64,000 nt of DNA from Oscheius onirici (lineage: Eukaryota > Nematoda > Chromadorea > Rhabditida > Rhabditidae). Positions 1-11,099 of the stretch are shown here, in pieces; position 1 is the stretch's first letter, and the number at the start of each line of letters is the position of its first letter. A program made the position numbers and the translations under genes. A model generated the notes under the pieces. That model did no database searches. It was given only the letters and a program-made list of their open reading frames with translations, and was not told where the DNA came from. Location of the stretch: the NCBI GenBank assembly GCA_932521025.1, contig OW051471.1, forward strand, positions 12,834,001 to 12,898,000, written 5' to 3'.

Positions 1-3000
1 AAATCACACACAGGACATCTGGAAGAACAAAAACACCTAAAAGTTTGAGTTTGAGTAGTAAGCGCGCGGTTGCTGTAATTTTGGCCCACCCTGTAAGATT
101 TTTGTTCCAGAAGCCTGTGAAGTCTGTTAGAGTGAAATCAAAAAACTCACGGTCTACCCAATTTTCTCTCAATTTTTTCAGAGATAAAGGAAAGATACTC
201 ACCTGAGCTCCAAAGAACAAGTACGCTGCAAATGTGCCAGTAAGAGCCAGAGACTCTGCTGCTCCTCTCGCCTCCGGTTCTTGTGGCCCTTCCTCTTCTT
301 CCTCAGCTTCCTCTTCCTCAGGCACCGGTTCCTCTTCCCCATCTTTCAATATTACTGGCGGTTCAACGAAATTCTTTCGATCCGAGACATTTCCTTTCTT
401 CTCCTTGTCCTGCAATGTTCCCTTGACCGATAAAAAGTTTTCACTCACAATCTTCCTCCGGAAGCACTTTTTAGAAAGCCATACGATTTTGGCAACAAGT
501 GCAAGCATTTTCTTAAGGCAGATGTTGATAAACATTCCGATGTCTGCTATCGTCAGTAGAGTCAACGGGACTCCTATGAGGCCGTAGACTATGACAAAGA
601 CCCTTCCGGCCATTGTTTCTGGAGCCACGTGACCGTATCCTGAAAAGCCAAAAACGTTGAAAGAAAAATTCAATTTTAGCTGCGTATCTTTCACGCAGCT
701 CGCCGTGCCTCTGAAACCCCGCGAAACGAAAAATTTGAATTTTTGGCTTGAAAAATCGAAATTTCATTGAATTAATTTTCTCAGTGAACCGTGTATAGTT
801 TTTTCTGTTCTTGGTCTCATTATGACGGCCGTAGCGAGATCTACCAGAATGAGTTTTGGCACCAACGAATCAGCGAATCGTTTTGAAAAATGAGGAAAAC
901 AGCGTCGCACAGCCGTGCAACATGCGATCGGTCTGCAAAAAATCATTCTGGTAGAACTCGATGTGGCTGTCAAAATGAGACCAAGTACAAAAAAACCTAG
1001 GGTCAGGCGACCGAGAAAACGACTCACTGAAATTTTCACATTTTCAAGCCAAAATTCGAAATTTGAATTCCCTCTCTTGAAATTCCGTTGAGATTTTCAA
1101 ATCGCGGAGGGACCCAGAAGGAGGACAAAGTCATTAAAGTGCCGGTTTTGGCGAACTGTGTTCAAATTTATTAGTGGAGGGTCTCGAAGGGAAGAGCTAA
1201 AAGATTACGGTAATCCCTCTTCTTTTTGAATAGACTAAATCAGTCACAAGTTCAGTTCAATTTCGCTGTCTCTACAGATACTCACCGATGGTAGTGATGA
1301 CAGTAAATGCAAAAATGAGAGCATTTCCAAACGACCACTTTTCCACCTCTTCTTCAGGCTCCAAATCTAAAAAAAAGTTAAATTCTTCTGGGAAAAACTT
1401 TCCTACCAGGCAACTCCGTTACTGAAGAAGCTGTTGTTCTCCGAACTGCATCCGCCTTCATATTCGGATAATTCAGACCAAGCTTCTTGAAATTTGCAAA
1501 CTGATAACAGCTGTCAATGGCCTGAATGTTCATCCTTTCCATCTCGTGCATTGAACAGTTCGTCTGTTTGAAAACATTCTCGATCACAAATCGGAGACAC
1601 GAATGGACTCCGGGATCCATTGCAGCAATCTCCGAGCCGAGATAGACTTTGATCATCTTCGAATGGCTCTCTGTGACGTCCCTCTTGCTGATGGAGGCTT
1701 TACTGAGGCGGAAATGTGCTGTGGTTGTGTTCATTGACCTACACTCGTTCCGGCGATTCGAGCCATTGCATGGAAACGGCGCCAAAAAGCGTATATATGA
1801 CGACGCCGAAAATCAGGCCAAAGTGGATGGCGACGGTGGAAGCCTGAAGGGAAAGATTGGTGATACTCTTTGAATTTGAAAACAGCTTAGTTTTGGAAAC
1901 ATCAAACAACATCAAGTTTTGTTTGTTTTGAACTTCAAAAGAGAAATATGCAAATCAGGTCTCTAGGGACCAAAAAAAGAGTTCTGACCAGAGATGTACG
2001 GGAATGAAATTCCCGCGGGAACGCGTGAAAAAAATAAGCGCGGGATTCCCGTCCCGCGGGACGCGGGAATAACTTTTAGACAGTAAAATTCCCGTGCTCA
2101 TTCAGACTCTTTATCTTACGATTTTAGAGTTTTTCGTCAGCAAAAATCAGGGAAGGACCTACTTTTTCGTTCACATATAGCTTATTTTTGTGTCATCGGC
2201 TTAGAACTGCCTTTTTGACTATCAGCTTGTTGAAAATCAGCGCGAAAGGTAGTTGCATAACGAAAACCTGACGAAAATAAGCGAAATTAGTGTTTTTAGA
2301 AAATTCCCGTGATTCCCGCGGGAACGCGGGAATAACAAATGAGCACGGGATTCCCTCCCGCGGGACGCGGGAAATTTTTTTGAGACTAAACATTCCCGCG
2401 GATTCCCGCGGGAAAAGCGAGAACCGCACATCTCTGGTTCTGACCTGCAAAAGTGCGTAACACGTGAAAAACGACATGACGTGCGCTTTAGCACTTTTGC
2501 AGACAAAATTTCCGCACATCTCTGGTTCTGACCTGACAAAACTATAAAAAAAGTAGTATACTTGTATTTCTTCTAATGTACGCAATTACGTACGCATTTT
2601 TTCGGGGTGAGGACATAATTTTTCAATTTATATTTAATTTTTCCTTGGTAGCTGAGATGTCTATCTGTATGGGAAAAATACTCGGAAGGTTAGGAATATT
2701 TTTTATCAACCCGAAAAAAATGCGTACGTAATTGCGTACAAGGGTGCTTCTATTAGAACTTTTACGGTAATTTCACTGGGCTCTTCTAAAGCCCACACTT
2801 TTTGATATGCTCACCTTAAAAAGTGTAGTTTTAAGATTTTTGACTAAAAGCATGATGGCTAGTTGCTGGAGGGAGGTCCGAGAAGAATAACCGTCCCGAC
2901 TCCCCTCGAGCAGACTTCCGGCATTTTCAAAAGCGCATTTGACTTGGCGCCGCGGGTAGCCAAAACCTACCGTTTTTTTGCTGATCTTGATCATGCTGCA

Positions 3001-3024
3001 GAAATTTCTGAAAGAGGCTGACAT
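1..3024 (-). CDS. TWK-type two-pore-domain potassium channel, 5' part (3' end outside window)
   Basis: Potassium leak channel of the plasma membrane. The frames show an N-terminal exon (ATG at 3024, ends about 2816), an M1 exon (1843-1745, hydrophobic, ending WLESPER), an extracellular loop exon ending at 1407, a P1 exon (1366-1286), and an exon 639-203 that completes the first selectivity filter across a phase-1 intron as TTIGYGH. That exon continues through M2 (GRVFVIVYGLIGVPLTLL), a very acidic intracellular stretch rich in Glu, and the start of M3 (TGTFAAYLFFGAQ), then a GTGAGT donor. The second pore lies beyond base 1. The M1-to-loop join is unclear because the M1 frame meets TAG at 1741-1739; a weak 61 bp intron (1744 to about 1684) would keep phase. 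TWK identity is firm from the P1/M2 pattern; the exact family member is not determined. Confidence 0.85.
1985..2455. repeat. GC-rich foldback repeat in the first TWK intron
   Basis: Inverted ends (TCTGACCAGAGATGT at the left, ACATCTCTGGTTCTGACC at the right) enclose repeated blocks of CCCGCGGGA/CGCGGGAAT type. An extra partial end (CACATCTCTGGTTCTGACC) follows at about 2515-2534, suggesting nesting. It lies between the TWK N-terminal exon and the M1 exon. No coding sequence is visible. Confidence 0.6.
2578..2770. repeat. MITE-like palindrome with GTACGCAATTACGTACGC ends, copy 1
   Basis: Starts with GTACGCAATTACGTACGC and ends with its complement near 2739, followed by a terminal segment (GCTTCTATTAGAAC then TTTTACGG). 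A second copy in the opposite orientation lies at about 41885-42066 and shares most of the internal sequence by eye. Located in the long first intron of the TWK gene. Confidence 0.7.
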
Positions 3025-3559
3025 GATTCGAGTGAGTACGTACTGGCAAGAAGAACCAGGCCATTTGTCAGGCGAAAATGGCGGGAGGGAATAGGTTGGA
3101 TGGGGAAATTGGCCGTGTCCATGGCCCTATTGTTTTTAAGGGAAGCCGGCGCAGGTACGCAGCAATCTCACTAATTTGATGTCCAAAACAAAAAACAGGG
3201 AAACTTTAAAAGTTTTGCAAAGAGCCGAGGACGGCCGTTGGTTTGTCTATGCATTTAAAATCTGAGGGTCTTTTGATTGGAAATTTGAGCTCTCTTCGGG
3301 GGTAGTAAATTCACGAAGGAACTGGAAAAATGGACACGAAATGAGAGTTTTGATGCCGGGACAATGGAACTCCCATAATTTTTGTTCAGCTGACCCCATT
3401 GTTTTTGAATTATTCAGTGGGCTCTGAGTAGAGGAGAGAAAGACACAGCCGGAACTCATAATCATAGGAATTATGAAGGGGAATTTTTTTTTTGATTTTG
3501 GCTTCAAGGGTTCATGTCCCTCAAATTTTGACTTGAATTTTGACAGATTTTATTTTATA

Positions 3560-3880
3560 CAAAAAACTGATTCGTAAACGGCTCACTCCGCATCCTCAAG
3601 TCGATTACAGTAAGATATGTCACAGCACTCTGTTTCTTCTCAGCCTCCAACTGTCGGTTTTCTTTCTCCGGAACAATTTTGAGAAGGCTGAGAACAGCCC
3701 AACTTCCAGTCAGACCTGTCTCCTTGCTTCCAATAAGTCGTATAACAGCGAAAAGCACAAGGCCAAGTAATAATGGAACCCATATTTCCAATTTTTTGAC
3801 CTGAAGGGGGTAGAAGATAATGGACACCTTCATAGCAAGTGAGTTGCGGATCCAAAGTTACAGTCATATAAATGGGAAGT
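3560..3880 (-). pseudogene. Possible Ly6/three-finger-domain fragment interrupted by TGA
   Basis: One minus-strand frame starting near 3867 has a Cys pattern like Ly6/uPAR domains: LTCYEG, then CAFRCYTTYW, a GC, an NC and finally ECCDISYCN. The CC...CN ending is the family hallmark. The frame is broken by one TGA just before the ECCDISYCN segment, and no signal-peptide exon was found upstream, where a foldback element sits. A competing frame over the same DNA encodes one hydrophobic stretch, so the Ly6 reading could be chance. No intron of plausible length removes the stop. Best treated as a decayed or mis-assembled fragment. Confidence 0.35.
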
Positions 3881-3976
3881 GTGGCAAATGACGACTGAGC
3901 CTATAACTGTTTTTTTATATGTTTTGCTTAAAATACGCAATTGCGTACTTTCGGGGCTAAGTGCCTGGTTCTTACA

Positions 3977-4197
3977 TACCGTAAAAGCTCCAATAGAAGC
4001 CCACCTCCTTACGTAAGTTACGCAATTACGTATTCACGTTTTTTGGGGTCAAGATGACATTTTTCAGCTTTTTGGTGTACTGCAAAGTTGTAGAGGACGT
4101 CCGGGGCTGAAAAATGTCATCTTGACCCCAAAAAACGTGAATACGTAATTGCGTAACTTACGTAAGGGGGTGGGCTTCTATTAGAGCTTTTACGGTA
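3977..4197. repeat. Near-perfect palindromic MITE with CCGTAAAAG ends
   Basis: 221 bp foldback. Left end TACCGTAAAAGCTCCAATAG, right end the complement CTATTAGAGCTTTTACGGTA. Inner arms also pair (CGCAATTACGTATTCACG with its complement). The flanking TA on both sides fits a TA target duplication as in Tc1/mariner-type MITEs (inference). Lies between the Ly6-like fragment and the first NHR. Confidence 0.8.
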
Positions 4198-4560
4198 CCT
4201 TTACTGAAGACAGATCGCTTATTTCTGCAGCTATTTGAAGAATTGTAAGGGTAAAAGTTATCAGCATGCTGGTCATGACTCCTTCATTGTCGAGAAGCGG
4301 CCACTAATATACCAACAATGTGAGCAATTGCAAGAACGTCTGAGTCAGGCAGACTGTTTTCTTTTAACTGTTGTGAAAATGGAAAGAACAGCGCTTTTCA
4401 GTCTGAACAATAAGGGGCTGGGAATGTGAAAAAGTTGATTCGGGCTAACGATTGAAACTATGTGGCTGCTAGTCTGGGGAATCTTAAGATCTCTCTTTCC
4501 TTAAAATCAGTCAAAAAATCTGAAAATGAAGCAAACAAATTTATTATTTATGCACAAACA

Positions 4561-7500
4561 TCACTCATAGAGTTCAGCTACAAGACCCGTAAAAATACTC
4601 TGTTGACTGCCTATCCTGACCAGAAGATGAACATCTTTCTGCTGCTTCGTAACGTTCTCGATAAAGTGAACGAGACTTAAATTGGCTGCATAGCGAGCAG
4701 GTCCATCCTTCCCTCTTTCGGTGAAAGAAAGGTGGAATAGAGCCTTGTTGATCACGGCCCTCTCCTCTTCCAAAATCTTTTTACCCTCGGGACTGAGATC
4801 GGAGACGCCTGAAACTTTAAAATTTGGTTATTTTATGAAACTGCCTTGACGTCATTCTTTGCCCACAAATGAGTCAAGTGCACTGATATTAAATAGTCAG
4901 GCAAAATATCGTGACGAATCAGAGGAAACATCTTGGCGGAAATTTTGCTTTTTGAGATTTTCATTGTTTTCAATGAGTTGTATTGAGTATTGTTATCAAA
5001 CAATGGAAATTGGAGTGGTCATCTTTTCTTAAAGATTACTGTCTTTCTGTAGGGAGAAGTCTGAGTAACGATTAGTTACATTTCTACTGACTGTATTTTT
5101 TGCAAGACTTGCATGTTTCCTGTTGGGATTCCCATTCAAACATCCCGCCATTTCTTATCTACCGTATCCCGCGGCTGCGCGCCCAATTCAAATCACTTTG
5201 TCCCCAGTTCTATCGTGTGTCAAGTCTAGCGCTGACAGATTATCTTCACTTCTTTTGTTGATTGTAAAAAGGTTAAATAAACCTTATAAAAACCAATCAA
5301 GTCTTCAATATCTACCGATCATAACATTTCCATTTAAATGGTGTGGTTAAAACAAGTTCAAGCTACTCCTTTTACCCTGACTCAGCCTGTACTTTCGCTT
5401 CATTATCATAGTTTTTGAGAACTCTCTGAAAACTCAGGAAATAACTGTCAAAGAACTTCGCTTTCTAGTGGCTTCGACAAAGTAATAAGAAACAGGAACG
5501 AGACTTACCAGAATTGCAAAGTAGTAGAGCCTTCAGAAGAACGTACTCTTTCTTGTTTAACTGGTTCCTGATCAGCGGTGCGATCAGTTTCTTCTTCAGA
5601 TTGTAGACTAGTTGGTACCTTCTGAACTTTGTTTTATATGTCCGTTTCAGCAGAAATTTTACGGGGTTTCCACAGTAGGTCGGACCATATTTGTCCCGTC
5701 CGGATGAACAACCTCATCTGACTTGTTCTCGAACGAAAAATAAGCCTGAGTCAGGTTGTAGCAAATCAAGCCGACATTTTTCATCAGTACCAGTCGATCA
5801 GCTTCTCCCAGCTTGTGAAAGAAGGGAAATGTTTTGGCGTACTCGACTGTGGTCAGGAGATCGAAGACGAGCCAGTTTTTCCTGAAGGCCAATTACTGGT
5901 TTTGAACTTTTTCAAGCGTTTCTTTCAAGATTCAAATTCGAAAAACTTGTTCTCGTAGGCAAATTTTCGCAATTTTGTAATAATTTTAAAGGTTTCCCCA
6001 ACAAAAAGTAAAAACTTGCCTGTGTTCTTCAATGGGTCGAAACATGATGCCCTGCTTTCTCCAATTGGCTCTTTGTTCGGCCGTTGAGGGAGTAATAGGA
6101 GACAATGGCCAGTTGGGCATCGGCTAAAAATTGTGATGAACTCAATGCTCTATCCTTTTTCTTGTTTTTTTGAGTCTTTTTGAACCCTACGAAAAACGTA
6201 TTTTCACAGGTTTCCTCTGGATTCTCGTGCTCTCACTCTGTAGCTGTCTAAACATTGAAACCCCCAATAGATTTCCTGTTCAAAGGCCAAAAGTTTAAAA
6301 ATCTCACCCCGACTTTATCTGCCAGATCCATCTGACAAGAACTTCTTATCAGCTCCATCAGCGGCGGCAGATCCCTTGGATCGGGGTTAAATTTACACTT
6401 TCGAAAGTTGTCCTTTTTCAGCTCGAGATACAACAAGCCATCAATCAGTTTTCCCAGCTCACATTCTTGTGTTCTCATCGGTGATGGCACCTACAAAAAC
6501 CGGGATATCAATTAAAAGAATGAAAGATCCCCACCAATAGGTCGCATTCAGTCAAATCGGAGCCGGGATCAGCGCTCCGCTTCCGAATTATTGCCTTCAC
6601 GAGCTCGTTGTCGCCCGGATTATCCTGCGAGCTGATTGCTGCAAAAAAGTTGTGATTTGTGGTTACAAGCGCTTTTTGAAATGACTTTAAACGCTCTTTT
6701 ATGTCCCTGGCCTAAAAATAACCCTTTTTGATTTAGCTGTGCGTCTCATTAAAACCCTGTTACTTTAAAGACAAGTTTTTCGTGAAAACAAGAACTTTTT
6801 GTCCAGAAAAATAAGATATTCGTATCCAAAACCTTGGGCTTGTAGGAATTTATGAGACGGCTATTATATTTTCGGTACAGGTATTTTGAGACGGTTATGC
6901 CCGGTATGAGACGGCTAACACGAAAAGATCCGAAAGAAGGGACGGTTTTATTCAGCAACACACTCCGGTTTGTCATTTTTGCCCCTTAACCTGGTTAAAA
7001 TCTCGAACAAACACATTGTAAAACCCGTTGGATTATACGTCATCGTAGGCAGTTGTAACTGACTAAATGTTAAGTGTAATCGCAATCACTTTTCAGGTTA
7101 AACTCACCCAAAGGATTCATTCCAGCATTGACGCACTTTTTGAACCGACAGGCTCTGCACCAGTGCTGCTTTTCTAAAAAACACAAATGTCATTCTCGAA
7201 TTCATCAAGATCTTACTTTTGGAGAGGTCACTCTCACAGTTGCCCGTCCTCTTACAGGTATACGTCTTTTTCGAGAGGACAGTTCGCCGAAAGAAGGTCT
7301 TGCAGCCATTACATGACGCGACCTGAAGATCACGGAGGTTATAGTGTCTGTGTCGGTCGGTCCGTTCACAAATCACAAAAGTGTTAGCCGCGTGGTTCGG
7401 AAGAGGGGAAGGGGGATGGAAAGAGGTTGTTCGTCTAGCGAAGAACATCTTTGAAATGTCAATATAAATGGTTAGAAAATAACCATACGAATCTCAAAAA

Positions 7501-8017
7501 ATGGCAGTTTTTGGGTATTGTGTTTTTTCGAGTTAAAAAAATTCAGAAATTGCATAAAAAACCAACGTCTAGAAAAAGCCAGAATATGTTTTTGTGTAAA
7601 ATAACCACAAAATACCAAAAAATGCTAAAAAAGTTTAACAACAAGTGTTTCCGAGGTAGCAGAGAAAACAATGTGTCGTTTTCCCAAACAAAACACGATT
7701 TTTGAAGCATTGCTCACCTCATAATGGTAACCTGTTGCCTGCCCACCGCAAACTTTGCACTCTGCCGGACAGACATTTCTCGGAAAATTACCGTAATCCT
7801 TATAATCGGGAGGGGATTCGGACTCTCTAATGAACTCGAATTGGTACCTCAAGGTCGAATTAACAAAAAAAGACGGATAAAACTTACGGATCAAACTTTT
7901 CCCCGTAAACGTAACTTGAAGACGATGGTGTCGCAAGATGTGATAGCATCTAGAAGACGGTTCTGACCAAAATTGAAACAAAAGAGAAATAGAAGAGGAT
8001 GTTTGAACAGGCTCCAA
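4561..8017 (-). CDS. Divergent nematode nuclear hormone receptor (NHR) with DBD and LBD
   Basis: Ligand-regulated transcription factor of the expanded nematode NHR group. Zinc finger 1 (AECKVCGGQATGYHYE) ends at a GTGAGC donor after 7718; the next exon (7322-7217) has the P-box CNGCKTFFRR; exon 7173-7108 has the second finger's CRACRFKKCVNAG. LBD exons follow: KNWLVFDLLTTVEYAKTFPF on the exon starting near 5888, and a last exon with VSDLSPEGKKIL that stops at 4561, the usual end of this class. Splice phases agree at all joins checked. One intron (donor near 6018) uses GCAAGT rather than GT. The N-terminus is uncertain: an in-frame ATG lies at 8017, but an intron may precede the first finger. 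A 700 bp intron (about 5515-4814) shows no gene. Confidence 0.85.
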
Positions 8018-8600
8018 AGGATGAAAGAATCAATAAAAGGACAGGTCCGATGACACATATTGGTTGGACGGGGGCGAGAGCGGGGAAAGGACGACTATGA
8101 GATTTTATCGCGTCGCCGGTCTGAGAATCCCTCAATGCTGAAAATAGCAAACTTTGGCCTAGACTGATTTAAGCAACAAAAAAAGGTGTTTCCCGGTAAC
8201 GAATCGATGATGTGGGTTCTAGAGGAAATCCCTGACGATGGCGCTCTAACCGTGTCGAGAACAGGTTCTCTGTACGTTTGCCCCCCCCCCCCCCCCCACC
8301 CGATGGCCGTGAAAGGGGTTTGAGTTTCCTGTTAAGAGACCTAGTAAAAAATAACGCTTTAGTGCTAACAAAACTAAGTGTATTCGAGTGTGAGTCTGCA
8401 ATGTTTCAGCTTAGAGATGAGCTGTCCATCCTGTAGATGGACTTGTCCATCCTGTAGCTGAACTTAGGAAATTACGGGACATAACCACAGCTCAAGACTA
8501 CTGTGGATACTTCCATGACATCTCCCAGCAATTACGGTCCAGTCTGATTTAAACTGGAAGGGAAAAAGAAAAAAGAAGGTGGTATACGTACAGTACAGAA
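8018..8600. other. Intergenic, with a 17-base C homopolymer at 8281
   Basis: No convincing exon on either strand. The notable feature is an uninterrupted run of 17 C residues at 8281-8297. Similar C or G runs occur near 12435, 52591 and 58447. The region separates the minus-strand NHR from an RTE fragment. Confidence 0.6.
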
Positions 8601-8609
8601 TGAGGTGGT

Positions 8610-8935
8610 ATACGGACTCTACATGCTTTGTCTAAAAATATCGGGAGTCCTAACCGCAACACTCATCCAGTTTTTGCCACATCCTGCTGTCAAGTCGTCT
8701 TTCCATCTGGCTCTAGGTCTCTCAACTCCTCTGTACCGATTCCAAGGGCGCCACTCGCTGACGATTTTTGTCCAACGGTCGTGGTTCATGTTGGCAATCT
8801 TCTGAGCCCATTTCCATTTCCTTTTGATCCACGTGACTCGGATATCTTGGAGCTTGACCGTTCCATGTAACCACTCATTAGTGCGTCTATCCAACAAGGT
8901 TACTCCTACCATTCGGCGCATTATTCTTCGTAATG
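8610..8935 (-). mobile_element. RTE-clade LINE fragment (3' end of reverse transcriptase ORF)
   Basis: A minus-strand frame reads MRRMVGVTLLDRRTNEW, then IKRKWKWAQKIANM, RWTKIVSEWRP, RPRARWKDDL and GKNWM. This series of motifs is typical of the C-terminal tail of RTE-clade retrotransposon polymerases (RRxxGxxLxDRxRNE, KRKWxWAGHVARM, RWxxxVxEWxP, GRPxxRWxDD). Only about 100 residues remain and no catalytic RT domain is nearby, so this is a dead 5'-truncated copy. A second, more decayed fragment lies on the plus strand near 42420. Confidence 0.85.
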
Positions 8936-9198
8936 TCTGTAATGGTCAGTCAAAAATTGGCTTTAAACTTTCGCTGGTTACCATTTTGTGGTAGTTATTT
9001 TCACGGGCACTACATTATGGTATCCAGGCTGATTTCTATGGTTACCATTGTGTTGGCCTGTCAGTGTATTTGCAGTCTGGATGGAGAGTCAATCTTGTTC
9101 AGTCTTGTTTAGCTGTACCTATGGCTTGACTCACAGCGATGCTTTGCCGGAGTCCATGGTTCCAATTTTACAGAGCCCAGACGCCATGAAGGTTTTAT

Positions 9199-10358
9199 TC
9201 AAAAACAAACATTGTCATTTGCTGTCAGATATTCGCAGAGAAAATATCCTGGCATCAGGTCGGCGCTGGCTTTCCATTTCCCAGCGTACAGGTTGATGAC
9301 AGACTCCATTTGGGTGTTCATGAACGGCTCTGAAATATTTCTACGTGGAATAAAAACGGTGTGAAAACCTCCAATATCCCAGTTTTGGAAGGTAGCAGGG
9401 TTGCCATCAACCCAGCTCCATACTCCTTTCAGATCGGACTGGAAGCCAATGGTGACTTGAAACATTGATGGATTGTTGACTCCGAGAATGTCTGAAAATG
9501 GCTGGTCAACTGGTCGGGCTCCCTGTGTCTCCCTGTTCCTATAACTATCCACAAAACTTACTGTTTATCATTGACAAAACTTCTTGATTTTCGTAAGCGT
9601 TTGCAATACTGACGAGATCCCCTCCTCTAGCCACACACCATTTTCTTGCGTCCTTCACATAGAGTTTGTTACTTCCAGATCCGAAGAAAAACTTCCTCGA
9701 GACGGGTCCATATATCATCCCTGGCAGAGTAGCATTTTGAAGAAGAGACGGTGGAGGACGACCGTCAGGAGTACACTGTGGAGTTTCGCAAATGTATGGG
9801 TAGGTGACAGTCTGGGTATCAGACAAAATATCCCAATAACCGTTCAGCTGACTGCTCTCAATGTACATTCCGGCTACAGAGTGGGAATAAGGGTCAGAAA
9901 TGGCGTCTGAACCTGGATATGGTTACAATTTTGAGTCTTACTCTTGAAATTGGAGTAGAGAAGAGCATTGCCGTCACTCCAGAGCCAACGGTGAGAATAG
10001 ACTTCCGCTCCGATCCAGACTCTCTTGGCATTCAGGCTCCGAACCACTGAAAGTTGTTGGAGGTGGAAAAAATGACTGTTTTTGCCTCAAAAATACGAAA
10101 CTTTTGAACCTACGCGAGTAAATGTAGCTATTGTGAGCAGAGTCCTGAATATATGCCAAATGACCTCCTTGTTTCATGCATTGCCTTTCGGCAACCTCCC
10201 ATGATGTTGCGTCACTAAAAACCATATATATTTTTTCAGTTAATAAACTCTTACATGTTAACAGAGTAGCAGTAATTGTAGGCACTGGACCATATTGTTC
10301 CGGCAGGACACTTGGCGAGAACGAAACCCAGAGAGAGAAAAAGAAGCAGGAGCTTCAT
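9199..10358 (-). CDS. Secreted protein with two C-type lectin-like domains (clec family)
   Basis: Begins at ATG 10358 with a clear signal peptide (MKLLLLFLSLGFVLA) followed by CPAGTIW. Exons then give CTLD1 (SWEVAERQCMKQGGHLAYI ... RVWIGAEV ... WLWSDGNALLYSNF ... YPYICE) and CTLD2 (ARKWCVARGGDLVSIANAYE ... WSWVDGNPATFQNWD ... YFLCEYL), stopping at 9199. The cysteine and WIG/W-W landmarks of the CTLD fold are present. The EPN or QPD sugar-specificity motifs are not seen, so classical Ca2+-dependent sugar binding is doubtful. Nematode clec proteins of this layout are secreted and often pathogen-responsive (family knowledge). It lies in the same orientation as the five-CTLD gene upstream. Confidence 0.88.
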
Positions 10359-10629
10359 TTGTCCTGGAAAAGTTGGGAATAAACAAAGAGATTCGAGAAG
10401 AGGTGCAAGGCAAGGCGGGATGATTTTGCCAAGCTGATAGCGTTATCTCACCGGAAGACACTACACAGGTCGAAATGGCTCTTTTAATCGCATAAAAGCA
10501 AAAAAAAAGAAATTAATACTGGAAAAGCTCAGTGCAAGATAATGGAAATGGTTGTGTAGATTTCTAATTCAGCCTCTAACAAACTGGGCCACGCGAAAAG
10601 GTTGGCACCGGCTTCTGGCCACCTACATC

Positions 10630-10975
10630 ACTTTAGAGTATACTTGGGCGCTCGAGTTGCCGGCGCAAACCTGGTGTCGCGTTTTTCTCAATATTCTGCT
10701 TATACACCCTTGGCGTCACTTTTCCATAGTACCATTCATGGGAACTTTCGGCAAAAATGACCCCAAATATGTATCGTGAAATTTTCCAGAAAATCGACTC
10801 AACTCGAATCCGACTCGAGTCGACGAGCCGGAGGCATCATTATTGCCGGAGGTTCCCATGAATGGTACCTACCTATGGAAAAAAATGACTTCAACGATGT
10901 ATAAGTAGAATATTGAGAAAACGGGACACCAGGTTTGGGCCAGCAACTCGACCGCCTAAGTATACTTTAGAGTAT
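10630..10975. repeat. Foldback element with CTTTAGAGTATACTTGGGCG-type ends
   Basis: Left arm ACTTTAGAGTATACTTGGGC pairs with the right arm ending CCTAAGTATACTTTAGAGTA. Inner arms pair too (TACCATTCATGGGAAC with GTTCCCATGAATGGTA). It contains a CCTTGGCGTCA block close to the TTGGCGTCATTTTTG core of elements at 54192-54510 and 62639-63013, so the three look related. Confidence 0.75.
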
Positions 10976-11099
10976 CGGCTAAAGCACTGATATTTTTTTA
11001 TTCTAAGCCAGTTTCAAGACGGATTGAAGACTAAAAACGTGAGAATATTCTAAGCCAGACTAGATTTGTAAGCTAGCTTGTAAGCATTTGTAGGCTAAC

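Noticed and set aside
3247..3507. Minus-strand open frame of 86 codons
   Set aside because: No signal peptide, domain or splice context; it does not join the TWK or Ly6-like readings.
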